Below, in pieces: positions 52,292 to 60,393 of a stretch of 64,000 nucleotides of DNA. The number at the start of each line of letters is the position of its first letter. The stretch's first letter is position 1. The stretch is from an uncultured Collinsella sp. (GTDB lineage: Bacteria; Actinomycetota; Coriobacteriia; Coriobacteriales; Coriobacteriaceae). A program made the translations under genes and the position numbers. The stretch lies in assembly GCA_900768795.1 (NCBI GenBank), contig CAAGEH010000010.1:42321-106320 (forward strand), given 5' to 3'. The notes beneath the pieces were generated by a model. That model was not told where the DNA came from, did no database searches, and saw only the letters and a program-made list of their open reading frames with translations.

Positions 52292-53773
52292 ATGGCAGAT
52301 GAGAAGAGAACGGTGCTGAGCACCTCCGCCCACACCAAAAAGAACAAAAAGATCGATGCCACTGAGCACGCGTCGTTGTCGCGTCGCGTTTTCGTAACCA
52401 TTTTTTCCATCGCCCTGCTCACCATTGTTGTCCTTACGGTTTTGGGCTCTTTGGTGTTGCAACATGCTTTGGCGAATTCCACGCGCAATAAGCTTGCGGG
52501 TGAGGCGAGCACGATCGCGCAGGCGCTCAATAGCGATGGCGACGATTTCGATTTTTTGAGTCGATTCGATGGGAAGACGCTGCGCATCACGTTGGTGGAC
52601 AAAAAAGGTCGCGTGCTGTTTGATAACGACACGTCACCTGTGCTGCTGCCTAATCACAAGAACCGTCCCGAGATTAGCGATGCGCTTAAGTACGGTACGG
52701 GTTCGTCTGAGCGTCAGAGTTCAACGTTTGACCAGGTCATGATGTACCGGGCAGTCCGATTGAACAATGGGAACGTTGTGCGCCTCGCCGAGAGCCAAGC
52801 AGGTGTTTTGGGCATTCTTTCCCAGCTGGTGCTGCCGCTTATCGCGGTTGCGCTGGTGCTGGCGCTTCTGTGCTATCTGTATGCGCGTCGCGAGTCGCGT
52901 CTGATTATCGCTCCTTTGCAGGCGGTCGACTTGGATCATCCCCTGCGCGGTTCCGAACATGCTTATACCGAGATGGTTCCCATGCTCGACCGTATCGAAA
53001 GTCAGCGTCAGGAGCTCAAGCGTCAGATGCGCGTGCTTGCGGATAACGATCGCATGCGCCGTGAGTTTACGGCAAACATCACGCACGAGCTCAAAACGCC
53101 GCTTACTACGATTTCAGGATACGCGGAGCTTATTGCAAACGGCATGGTTGCCGATAACGATGACCTGCGCGATTTTGGTGGCCGCATTTATCGCGAGGCG
53201 GGGCGTTTGACCTCGCTGGTTAACGATATCTTGACGCTTTCTAATCTCGACGAGGCGGAGCGATCGGGCACGGATGAAGGCACGGTGTCGGCAACGCTTG
53301 GCACAACTGAACCGGTTGAACTTGCACGTCTGATTGACTCCGTGAGTGCGCGTCTTGAGCAGGTTGCGTTCAATTCCGATGTTGCCATTTCGACGGAGGG
53401 CGATTCCGTGATTGTTCAGGGAGTTTCGCGCTTGCTCGATGAGATGGTCTACAACCTTGCGAGCAATGCCATCCGCTACAACAGGCCGGGCGGATCGGTG
53501 CGTCTGTCCTGCAGGAAAAACGCTGATGGCCATGCATTTGTGCGCGTTGCCGATACGGGAATCGGCATTGCTCCCGAGGAGCAAGACAAAGTGTTCGAGC
53601 GCTTTTATCGTGTGGACAAAAGCCGTTCGAAGGCGCGTGGCGGCACAGGTTTGGGACTTGCGATTGTTAAACATGCAGCGGTTTTTCATCATGCAGAGAT
53701 TGATTTGCAAAGTGAACTTGGCGTGGGGACGACGATTACCGTGACGTTTCCCGAGAATACCATCGAGCTCTAG
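52292..53773 (+). CDS. PhoR-like sensor histidine kinase
   Basis: 493 residues. Membrane helices at ~31-55 and ~165-190 flank an extracytoplasmic region of ~110 residues, the single small sensor of PhoR/WalK relatives. A HAMP-like segment follows, then the dimerisation box NITHELKTPLTTISGYAEL (His265), N box MVYNLASNAIRYN, and DTGIGIAPEEQDKVFERF with GGTGLGLAIV. The start ATG has no clear site and the protein may depend on coupling with the regulator gene. Likely phosphate or envelope sensing, from the neighbours. Confidence 0.95.
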   Translation: MADEKRTVLSTSAHTKKNKKIDATEHASLSRRVFVTIFSIALLTIVVLTVLGSLVLQHALANSTRNKLAGEASTIAQALNSDGDDFDFLSRFDGKTLRITLVDKKGRVLFDNDTSPVLLPNHKNRPEISDALKYGTGSSERQSSTFDQVMMYRAVRLNNGNVVRLAESQAGVLGILSQLVLPLIAVALVLALLCYLYARRESRLIIAPLQAVDLDHPLRGSEHAYTEMVPMLDRIESQRQELKRQMRVLADNDRMRREFTANITHELKTPLTTISGYAELIANGMVADNDDLRDFGGRIYREAGRLTSLVNDILTLSNLDEAERSGTDEGTVSATLGTTEPVELARLIDSVSARLEQVAFNSDVAISTEGDSVIVQGVSRLLDEMVYNLASNAIRYNRPGGSVRLSCRKNADGHAFVRVADTGIGIAPEEQDKVFERFYRVDKSRSKARGGTGLGLAIVKHAAVFHHAEIDLQSELGVGTTITVTFPENTIEL

Positions 53774-53890
53774 CGTTGGGTCGAGCTGAGGTCTGTTCGG
53801 TCTTGGGCTGTGCACTTTTTCGAGATAGCGCTAGGTATACGCGTCTGAGGATATTGCGGGACTGTTATGGCTTGCTTTTTTGGAGAAACG

Positions 53891-53920
53891 TAAGACTGCC
53901 GCCTAATATCGAAACGAGTT
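53891..53920 (+). repeat. 30-bp repeat R1, left boundary of the nuclease-like gene segment
   Basis: TAAGACTGCCGCC, then TAATATCGAAACGAGTT. It differs from R2 (inverted, 55134-55163) at 3 of 30 positions. It lies 100 bp past the 3' end of the nuclease-like gene and 118 bp past the PhoR-like gene. Confidence 0.85.
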
Positions 53921-54022
53921 GTTTTGCGGGAGCAGTTTTTTGGGCACAACAGGACGTTTTGACGTTTTTGCGCCTCAAACTGCGCCTTGTATGTTCATTG
54001 CACGCAAGGTTGCAATGGGGGA

Positions 54023-55075
54023 TTACTCGAAGACCCCGTCGACCAGAACATCGTGACGTCGATTCGTTTCGATTGAGAGCTGTCTTTCTGTTTTCGGTTT
54101 GATAGATGTGTCGAGTTTTGTTGCAATGAGATCAAGTATTGCGCAGAACCGGTCTGCATCGTAAAACTGCTCGAACGTGAGGGGAATGACCTCAATACCC
54201 ATGCTCTGAAGTGCGGCAATGCGATTTGAGTCCGATATGCTTGCGGCCTCGTTGTCGTGAACGGACCTTCCCTGGCATTCAATGTCTAGAGCCGGATGCT
54301 CATCAGTTGCTTCAAAGAAGATATCTGCATAACAGCAAGTATGCGGATAAATTGCCTGAGCCGATGTGGTTAGCTCGATTCGGTGATTATTATTAAAATG
54401 ATAACCTTGTCCACCGAGACGGCGTGGCAGACCCAAGAGTATGGACGCTTGCGCTTCAAATGGTGATGCGCATACACCGGTAACTAAGCTCGCCACTCGT
54501 CTGAGTCTTTTCGCTCCGGCAAGCCCCCTTGCTTCCGTGCAAAACGCAAGCAGCTCATCGGGAGTTGTGAGCGGTTCTCGTTTCCATAGATTACTTGCCT
54601 TGCCAGTTGCGCTACAAACACGATTCCATCCATCGGTTGGATTAATGGCTCGTTTTGCGTATGCGTCTTGGAGTAGTTTTTCGGTTCGGGTGCGCGGACT
54701 ATAGACGCTGTAGGTGCCGCAAAATTCAAAGGCAAGCATCAAGAGCTGCGTTTCCGTTAAAAAGGCGGCCGACGTTAGAAGTGCGTAGGGCGGCGATGCA
54801 ACGTAACAGCCGTGATTGCAAGGCCGAAAACAGCCGAACGGAAGATCAGTATTCGAAAGGTGGTAGCGGTAATACTTGGAGCTTCTTCGTTTGTTGGCAT
54901 GAAAAACCGTGCAATCGAGTGGAGTATGAAGGATATCTTCAATGAGAGGGCTCGATGCGAGCTTCATATGATTCGAATCTTGATACGGTTCAGCGAGTGG
55001 AGGATATAAAGCTAGAACTTGGGGTGGGGTACGCAGGTATCTGAGGGCAGTTATGCCGCTGAAATATCTGTCCAT
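54023..55075 (-). CDS. AbiEi/DUF559-like protein with PD-(D/E)XK-like C-terminal domain
   Basis: 350 residues, not closely recognised. The N-terminal half (SGITALRYLRTP, and VASPPYALLTSAAFLTE at about residues 92-108) has the look of AbiEi-type proteins. The C-terminal part (about 203-310) has the pattern of a Vsr/DUF559-type nuclease fold: Glu207 in SPFEAQ, Asp251 in CCYADIFFEA, Glu266-x-Gln268 in ALDIECQG, His273, then IAALQSMGIEVIPLTFEQF. A DNA-cleaving role is therefore plausible but unproven. The gene is AT-richer with less biased codons than the flanks. GGAG precedes the ATG at 55075 by about six bases. It is alone between inverted repeats R1 and R2, so it may be mobile. Confidence 0.7.
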   Translation of the reverse strand: MDRYFSGITALRYLRTPPQVLALYPPLAEPYQDSNHMKLASSPLIEDILHTPLDCTVFHANKRRSSKYYRYHLSNTDLPFGCFRPCNHGCYVASPPYALLTSAAFLTETQLLMLAFEFCGTYSVYSPRTRTEKLLQDAYAKRAINPTDGWNRVCSATGKASNLWKREPLTTPDELLAFCTEARGLAGAKRLRRVASLVTGVCASPFEAQASILLGLPRRLGGQGYHFNNNHRIELTTSAQAIYPHTCCYADIFFEATDEHPALDIECQGRSVHDNEAASISDSNRIAALQSMGIEVIPLTFEQFYDADRFCAILDLIATKLDTSIKPKTERQLSIETNRRHDVLVDGVFE

Positions 55076-55133
55076 GGGGACTCCGGTTCTTGAATCAGGG
55101 GCTCCAATAGCTTTGTTTCTGTTATACCCAGAT

Positions 55134-55163
55134 AGTTCGTTTCGATATTAGGCGGCAGTATTA
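55134..55163 (-). repeat. 30-bp repeat R2, right boundary of the nuclease-like gene segment (inverted)
   Basis: The reverse complement of R1 with three changes: read on the minus strand it starts TAATACTGCCGCC and ends CGAAACGAACT. It lies 58 bp upstream of the nuclease-like gene's start codon, so R1 and R2 form terminal-inverted-repeat-like ends of a 1273-bp segment. Confidence 0.85.
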
Positions 55164-55598
55164 GAGATATTCAAATAGAGCAATTATGCATAAAGCTGTT
55201 ACCTGCGGAAATGATGAATGAAGATGCGTTTGTACTTGAGGAATGCGTAAACTGCCGCCTAATATCGAAACGAACTGAGTTGGCCATGCGTTCTGGTGGC
55301 GTTTTTTGCACGATATGTCTCTCCGATGCATGGTTGTATTGCCGGTGCTAGGCGATTCTTTGCTTAGCCGGCGCCATGTGGCTTCGGATCCCGGCAGAAA
55401 GTCAGTTGTCCATCGCTGTCTTCTTAACGCTTCTGGTGAGTTTCCGCTCGTATGTCGCGGCAAAACATTGTAAATAGAAGACCAAATGTATATATGCGCG
55501 CCAATGGGTTATAAAATCTAAGTCTAAACGTATAAGGTCTGCATGCGGCTCGAGTAATCGAGCCGCATGCAGGCGACGGCAAGCCGAAAGGACGCGCA
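55164..55598. other. Intergenic region between the nuclease-like gene and htpG
   Basis: 435 bp, AT-rich, containing repeat R3. The open frame 55330-55473 on the plus strand (about 48 codons, starting MVVLPVLGDSLL) might be the decayed end of a gene but matches nothing I know. An AT-rich stretch at 55470-55530 (TATATA, TTATAA) should include the htpG promoter. No HspR/HrcA (CIRCE) site was seen. Confidence 0.5.
55247..55276 (+). repeat. 30-bp repeat R3, extra copy outside the segment
   Basis: GTAAACTGCCGCC, then TAATATCGAAACGAACT; direct orientation with R1, inverted with respect to R2 (83 bp apart). 27 of 30 positions equal R2. Confidence 0.85.
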
Positions 55599-57623
55599 AT
55601 GCGCAAATTCAAGACAGAGAGCAAAAAGTTGCTCGATCTCATGATCAATTCGATTTATACCAACAAAGAAATTTTCCTGCGTGAGCTCATTTCTAACGCA
55701 AGCGATGCCGTGGATAAGCTCAATTTTAAGAGTCTGCAGGATTCGAGCGTGAAGCTCGATCAGGGTGACCTCGCGATTCGTGTTTCTTTCGACAAAGATG
55801 CGCGTACTATCACCATTTCGGATAACGGCATCGGTATGACTGCCGACGAGCTCGAGAAGAACCTGGGTACCATCGCGCATTCCGGATCCGAGGAGTTCAA
55901 GACCGAAAACGCCGAGCAGCAGGGCAGCGATGTCGATATCATTGGACAGTTCGGTGTGGGCTTCTACTCTGCCTTTATGGTGGCTAAGCATGTTAAGGTC
56001 GTGAGCCGTGCTTACGGCGAAGACGAGACACACGTGTGGGAGTCCGATGGCCTCGAGGGATACACCATCGAGCCGGATGAGCGTGCCGAGCACGGTACCG
56101 ACATCATCCTGACGCTTCGCGACAATGTCGCCGGCAAAGACGGCGAAGAGGGCGAGGACTACGACAAATACCTCAGTGAATGGCAGCTCAAGAGCCTGAT
56201 TCAGCAGTACAGCAATTATGTACGCTACCCGATTCAGATGATGGTCACCAAGAGCCGTCAAAAGCCGAAGCCCGAAGATACAGGTGACGACTACAAACCC
56301 GAGTACGAGGAGTACCAGGAGCTCGAAACCGTCAACTCCATGACGCCGATTTGGAAAAAGCGCCAAAGCGATGTCGACCAAAAGGATTACAACGAGTTTT
56401 TCAAGTCCTCGTTCCATGAGTATGACGATCCGGCACGTACGATTTCCTTCCATGCCGAGGGCGCGCTCGAGTACGATGCTCTCCTGTTCATTCCCGGCCG
56501 CGCTCCGTTTGACCTGTACAGCAAGGATTATCAGAAGGGCCTCGCACTCTACAGCTCCAACGTGCTGATTATGGAGAAGTGCGCCGACCTGCTGCCCGAC
56601 TACTACAACTTCGTGCGCGGCGTCGTGGATTCCGCCGACGTGTCGCTCAACATCTCGCGTGAGACGCTGCAGCAGAACCGCCAGCTCAAGGCCATCTCCA
56701 AGCGCATCGAGAAGAAGATCACTGCCGACCTTGAGGATATGCGCGACAACGATCGCGAGGCCTACGAGAAGTTCTTTGAGAACTTCGGCCGCGGCCTTAA
56801 GTACGGGATCTATTCGAGCTATGGTATGAAGGCCGACGAGCTAGCCGATCTTTTGCTCTTCTGGTCAGCCAAGGAGCAGAAGATGATCACGCTCGCCGAG
56901 TATGCCAAGAACATGCCCGATGGCCAGAAGGCCATCTACTACGCTGCCGGCGACTCTCGCGACCGCCTGGCCAAGATGCCTGTGGTCACGGGCGTGCTTG
57001 GTCGTGGTTTCGACGTGCTGCTGCTCACGCAGGACGTGGACGAGTTCACCTTCCAGGCCATGCGCGAGTACGTCGCGAAAGATATGCCCAAGGTCTACGA
57101 GGATGATGCCGCTCGCGAAGCAGCCGAGAAAGCCGCTGCCGACGGTGCTGAGCCTGAGACCGAGGACCGTCACCTTGAGCTCAAGAACGTCGCAACGGGC
57201 GATCTCGATCTGGCAACCGAGGACGAAAAGAAGGATGCCGAGGAGGCCACCAAGGAAAACGAGGATCTCTTCAATGCCATGAAGGACGCACTCGGAGATA
57301 AGATCGAGAAAGTCGCCGTATCTTCGCGTCTGACCGATGCGCCTGCTTGCATTACCACCGAAGGCCCGCTTTCGCTCGAGATGGAGAAAGTGCTGCAGAA
57401 GGGACCGGAGGGCACGCCCGAGGGCATGCCCAAGAGCCAGCGCGTGCTCGAGCTCAATGCCAAGCATCCTGTGTTCGCTAAGCTGCAGGATGCGCAGAAG
57501 GCAGGGGAGAGCGACAAGGTCGCCAAATACGCTGGCCTGCTCTACGACCAGGCATTGCTTGTTGAAGGCATCCTGCCCGAGGATCCCGTTGCGTTCGCAA
57601 GCGCGGTCTGCGACCTGATGTAG
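55599..57623 (+). CDS. htpG: Molecular chaperone HtpG (Hsp90)
   Basis: 674 residues, somewhat above the usual ~625-640. N-terminal ATPase motifs: ELISNASDAVDKL, ISDNGIGMTADEL, GQFGVGFYSAFMVA. Middle domain: STRQ-like NISRETLQQNR with the catalytic Arg. The extra length lies in a Glu/Ala/Lys-rich linker (about residues 508-570) before the C-terminal dimerisation domain. ATG at 55599 after AAAGGACG. No heat-shock repressor site is visible upstream. The end of the gene has been duplicated (next feature). Confidence 0.96.
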   Translation: MRKFKTESKKLLDLMINSIYTNKEIFLRELISNASDAVDKLNFKSLQDSSVKLDQGDLAIRVSFDKDARTITISDNGIGMTADELEKNLGTIAHSGSEEFKTENAEQQGSDVDIIGQFGVGFYSAFMVAKHVKVVSRAYGEDETHVWESDGLEGYTIEPDERAEHGTDIILTLRDNVAGKDGEEGEDYDKYLSEWQLKSLIQQYSNYVRYPIQMMVTKSRQKPKPEDTGDDYKPEYEEYQELETVNSMTPIWKKRQSDVDQKDYNEFFKSSFHEYDDPARTISFHAEGALEYDALLFIPGRAPFDLYSKDYQKGLALYSSNVLIMEKCADLLPDYYNFVRGVVDSADVSLNISRETLQQNRQLKAISKRIEKKITADLEDMRDNDREAYEKFFENFGRGLKYGIYSSYGMKADELADLLLFWSAKEQKMITLAEYAKNMPDGQKAIYYAAGDSRDRLAKMPVVTGVLGRGFDVLLLTQDVDEFTFQAMREYVAKDMPKVYEDDAAREAAEKAAADGAEPETEDRHLELKNVATGDLDLATEDEKKDAEEATKENEDLFNAMKDALGDKIEKVAVSSRLTDAPACITTEGPLSLEMEKVLQKGPEGTPEGMPKSQRVLELNAKHPVFAKLQDAQKAGESDKVAKYAGLLYDQALLVEGILPEDPVAFASAVCDLM

Positions 57624-57652
57624 CCGATTCGGTCTGCGACCTGATGTAGCCG
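57604..57652 (+). repeat. Tandem duplication of the htpG 3' end
   Basis: A 23-bp unit beginning CGGTCTGCGACCTG at 57604-57626 recurs exactly at 57630-57652, a 26-bp period. The unit covers the last codons and stop of htpG (VCDLM, stop), so the second copy is a non-coding echo and the protein end is unchanged. Confidence 0.9.
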
Positions 57653-57681
57653 GTTTGGTGTAACTTAGTTACCTGTTGGAT

Positions 57682-57719
57682 GGGGCAAAATTCCTCCGCG
57701 GAGTTTTGCCCCATTTTTG
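57682..57719 (+). terminator. Intrinsic terminator of htpG
   Basis: GGGGCAAAATTCCTCC pairs with GGAGTTTTGCCCC and is followed by ATTTTTG. Confidence 0.9.
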
Positions 57720-57773
57720 CAATTGAATTGTTTGCTGGCTTACTGGACGCATTTGGCAGCGATGGGAAACGGG

Positions 57774-58718
57774 ATGGCGCAGGACAAGGGAACGACGCAG
57801 ACGAGCGAGATTCGTGAGCGGGATTTGCATGGAGCCGGTGCGCGCTCACCGCTCTTTTGGAAACTCATGCTTGTCGGCATTGCGCTTATCTGGGGATTCT
57901 CGTTTTGCATGATGAAAGACGCGACCGATGCGCTGCCTACATTCACATTGCTCGCGATTCGTTTCGTCATCGCCGCGTTGATTATGCTTGCCCTGTTTAG
58001 AAAAAGCATCGTGCGCAATCTCAATGTGCGCAGCGTGGCGGTAGGGCTTGGCGTTGGGCTTGTGCTCTGGGGCGCATACGTGGCGCAGACCCTGGGGCTT
58101 AGCCAGACGACGGCAGGCAAAAATGCCTTCTTGACCGGTACATATTGTGTGCTCGTACCCTTTGTGAGCTATATGCTGCTGCGAGAGAAGCTCACGTTCT
58201 ACAACGTGGGGGCTGCACTCATCTGCCTTGTCGGAATCGGATTCGTCGCGCTCGATAATTTTCAAATCGGTGCCGGCGACGTGCTCACGCTGCTCGGCGC
58301 CGTGTTTTTTGCGTTGCAGATTTCCGTTGTGGCGAAGTTCGGCCGCGACATGGATGTCAATACCATGACGTTTTGGATGTTCGCCGCGGTAGGCGTGCTC
58401 TCGGCTGGCGCGGCGATTCTGTTCGAGCCGCGCGTCCCGCCATCCACGTGGACTCCGGGCCTTGTTGCGAATATGGCGTTTCTTGCGGTGGTTTGCACAT
58501 GCATAAACATGCTCGTGCAGAATCTCGGACTTGCGCATGTTCCCTCGTCGACGGGGTCGCTGCTGCTTTCGCTCGAGTCGCCTTCTGGGGTGTTTTTCTC
58601 GGTGATGCTTGCGGGTGAAGCACTGACGCCGCGCTTGGTTACGGGGTTCGCTCTCATCTTTTTTGCGATTGTGCTGAGCGAGACGCACTTCGATTTTCTG
58701 AAACGCGGTGCGCATTAA
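57774..58718 (+). CDS. EamA (DMT superfamily) membrane transporter
   Basis: 314 residues and ten membrane segments in two EamA repeats (LVGIALIWGFSFCMMKD at the first, VPSSTGSLLLSLESPSGVFF at the second). The tenth segment ends LSETHFDFLKRG. A metabolite efflux or uptake carrier of unknown substrate. I take the ATG at 57774; the frame is open to 57717, inside the htpG terminator, so no longer start makes sense. It shares little with the EamA protein at 9511-10518 and is a separate subfamily. Confidence 0.9.
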   Translation: MAQDKGTTQTSEIRERDLHGAGARSPLFWKLMLVGIALIWGFSFCMMKDATDALPTFTLLAIRFVIAALIMLALFRKSIVRNLNVRSVAVGLGVGLVLWGAYVAQTLGLSQTTAGKNAFLTGTYCVLVPFVSYMLLREKLTFYNVGAALICLVGIGFVALDNFQIGAGDVLTLLGAVFFALQISVVAKFGRDMDVNTMTFWMFAAVGVLSAGAAILFEPRVPPSTWTPGLVANMAFLAVVCTCINMLVQNLGLAHVPSSTGSLLLSLESPSGVFFSVMLAGEALTPRLVTGFALIFFAIVLSETHFDFLKRGAH

Positions 58719-59049
58719 GGCTGGATAGGCCGCAAAACGCGACGGTTGCCAAGGTGCGGCGATACGCCAAGCGCGGCGGACGCTTAGATTTAGTGTGAGA
58801 CGAAGTCCGATAGGCGTTACGGTCAGACGGAACGCCGAACGCGGCGGCTGAGCCAGGGCGAATCGCGGAACATGATGGGCGCCAAGTTCTAATATCAAGC
58901 GAAAACTGAATAAAACCCATGCAGTTTTGTAAACAGCATGTTGCAGTACAACTTTTTTAAACAAGTTGAGTGCTTTCTTGCTACCCTTGTGTCTTGCACT
59001 TTACAAGAGTGGAGTGCTATCTGCATTTTTGTACTTAAAGGGAGCATGT
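58719..59049 (+). other. Intergenic region before the M20 amidohydrolase gene
   Basis: 331 bp. The first ~150 bp are GC-rich, with two related short pieces (GCCAAGCGCGGCGG and GCCGAACGCGGCGG, 58785-58850) and no open frame that looks used. The last ~150 bp are AT-rich and should hold the promoter; TTGCAC-N17-CTATCT near 58993 is a weak candidate. Confidence 0.4.
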
Positions 59050-60345
59050 ATGGCATCAAATATGCCTCAAATCACGCCGGCGACTGTGCCGAATCCATCC
59101 GATGCTGCATCGGCTGCTATCGATTCCAATCTGGCTGACGATGCCCAAGCGATGGCATCGGACCTCGCCGAATGGCGTCATGAACTGCATCAGATTCCCG
59201 AGCTCAGCAACGAATTGCCTCGTACGAGTGCATTTATCCAAGCGCGTCTGGCCGAGATGGATATCCCGTTCCGCACGCTCGTTGATGGGAATTGCGTCGT
59301 TGCGCTGGTCGGTAAAGGAGCCACGGCGGCAAAAGAAGGCCGCACGGCGACCGATGAGGAGGCGGGTACGACCATTCTCCTGCGTGGCGATATGGACGCG
59401 CTTCCCGTCAAGGAGGAGTCGGGCGAGCCGTTTGCAAGCAAGAATGGCTGCATGCATGCGTGCGGTCACGACATGCATGCGACGGCGCTGCTGGGTGCGG
59501 CAAAGCTTCTCAAGGATCGCGAGCCTGAGCTGATTAAACTTGGCGGCACGGTCAAATTGCTGTTTCAGCCGGGTGAGGAGACCTTCTGCGGAGCTCGAGC
59601 CGCTATCGAGGACGGTTTGCTCGAACATCCGAAACCGGCAGCGGGCTTTGCCATGCACGTTAACAGCCAGTCCCCACTGGGACTCATGCTTTTTGGCAAC
59701 CCGGCGCTTTCGGGAGTCTACGGTTTTCGCATCACGCTTCACGGCAAAGGCGGCCACGGTTCCAGTCCCGAGATTTGCATCGATCCCATTACCGCCGGAG
59801 TGCATGTGCATCTGGCGCTGCAGGAGCTTGTTGCGCGCGAGATTCCTGCCGCAAAGGAGATCGCGTTGACCATCGGCAAGTTTGCCGGTGGCGCGGCGGC
59901 AAATGTCATTCCCGACAGTTGCGTGCTCGAAGGCACGCTTCGCGGATTTGACGTCGAGCTTATGGAAGCGCTTAAGACCCGCATTTCCGAGGTCGTCGAG
60001 GGCGTCGCCAAGACATATCGCGTGGAAGCAAAAATCGAGACGCTTTCCGACGTTCCGCCCCTCGTGCTCGATGACGAAATGACCAAACGCTCCATGTCGT
60101 ACGTGCATGGCGTGCTGCCGAAGCTGCCGTTTCTGCCGCTTTTCCATGCGATGGCGTCCGAGGACTTCGCGTTGATTTCGAGCAAGATTCCGAGTGCGTA
60201 CTTTACCGTTGGCGCGGCCGCGCAGGATACCGACGAGCATTTTGCCCAACATCATCCCAAGGCTCGTTTCGATGATGCCGAATTGCCGCTTGGCGCTGCC
60301 GCGTACGCCGCCGTCGCCTTGGGTTTTCTTGCCGACCATGCATAG
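59050..60345 (+). CDS. M20D-family amidohydrolase/metallopeptidase
   Basis: 431 residues. Metal-binding and catalytic residues of the M20D group (IAA-amino-acid hydrolase, hippurate hydrolase, N-acetyl-diaminopimelate deacetylase): LLRGDMDALPVKEESG, HACGHDMHATALLGA, QPGEE, GKGGHGSSPE in the lid domain, FHAMASEDFA near the C-terminus. It should remove acyl groups from an amino acid; the exact substrate cannot be told. A ~35-residue extension precedes the fold. ATG at 59050 after AAAGGGAGC. It is followed by an MFS transporter 48 bp on, so substrate uptake and hydrolysis may be linked. Confidence 0.92.
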   Translation: MASNMPQITPATVPNPSDAASAAIDSNLADDAQAMASDLAEWRHELHQIPELSNELPRTSAFIQARLAEMDIPFRTLVDGNCVVALVGKGATAAKEGRTATDEEAGTTILLRGDMDALPVKEESGEPFASKNGCMHACGHDMHATALLGAAKLLKDREPELIKLGGTVKLLFQPGEETFCGARAAIEDGLLEHPKPAAGFAMHVNSQSPLGLMLFGNPALSGVYGFRITLHGKGGHGSSPEICIDPITAGVHVHLALQELVAREIPAAKEIALTIGKFAGGAAANVIPDSCVLEGTLRGFDVELMEALKTRISEVVEGVAKTYRVEAKIETLSDVPPLVLDDEMTKRSMSYVHGVLPKLPFLPLFHAMASEDFALISSKIPSAYFTVGAAAQDTDEHFAQHHPKARFDDAELPLGAAAYAAVALGFLADHA

Positions 60346-60393
60346 GCGAGAGCCCTGAGTCCCTCCGTTCCCCTCGATAGCAAGGAGTAACCC

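Noticed and set aside
55161..55463. 100-residue minus-strand frame upstream of htpG
   Set aside because: It starts within unremarkable sequence, contains R3 antisense and has no start signals.
55470..55598. CIRCE or HspR-type heat-shock operator before htpG
   Set aside because: No TTAGCACTC-N9-GAGTGCTAA or CTTGAGT-N7-ACTCAAG-like repeats were present.
57846..58964. 372-residue minus-strand frame over the EamA gene
   Set aside because: Arg/His-rich antisense shadow of a membrane protein gene; no site and no family features.
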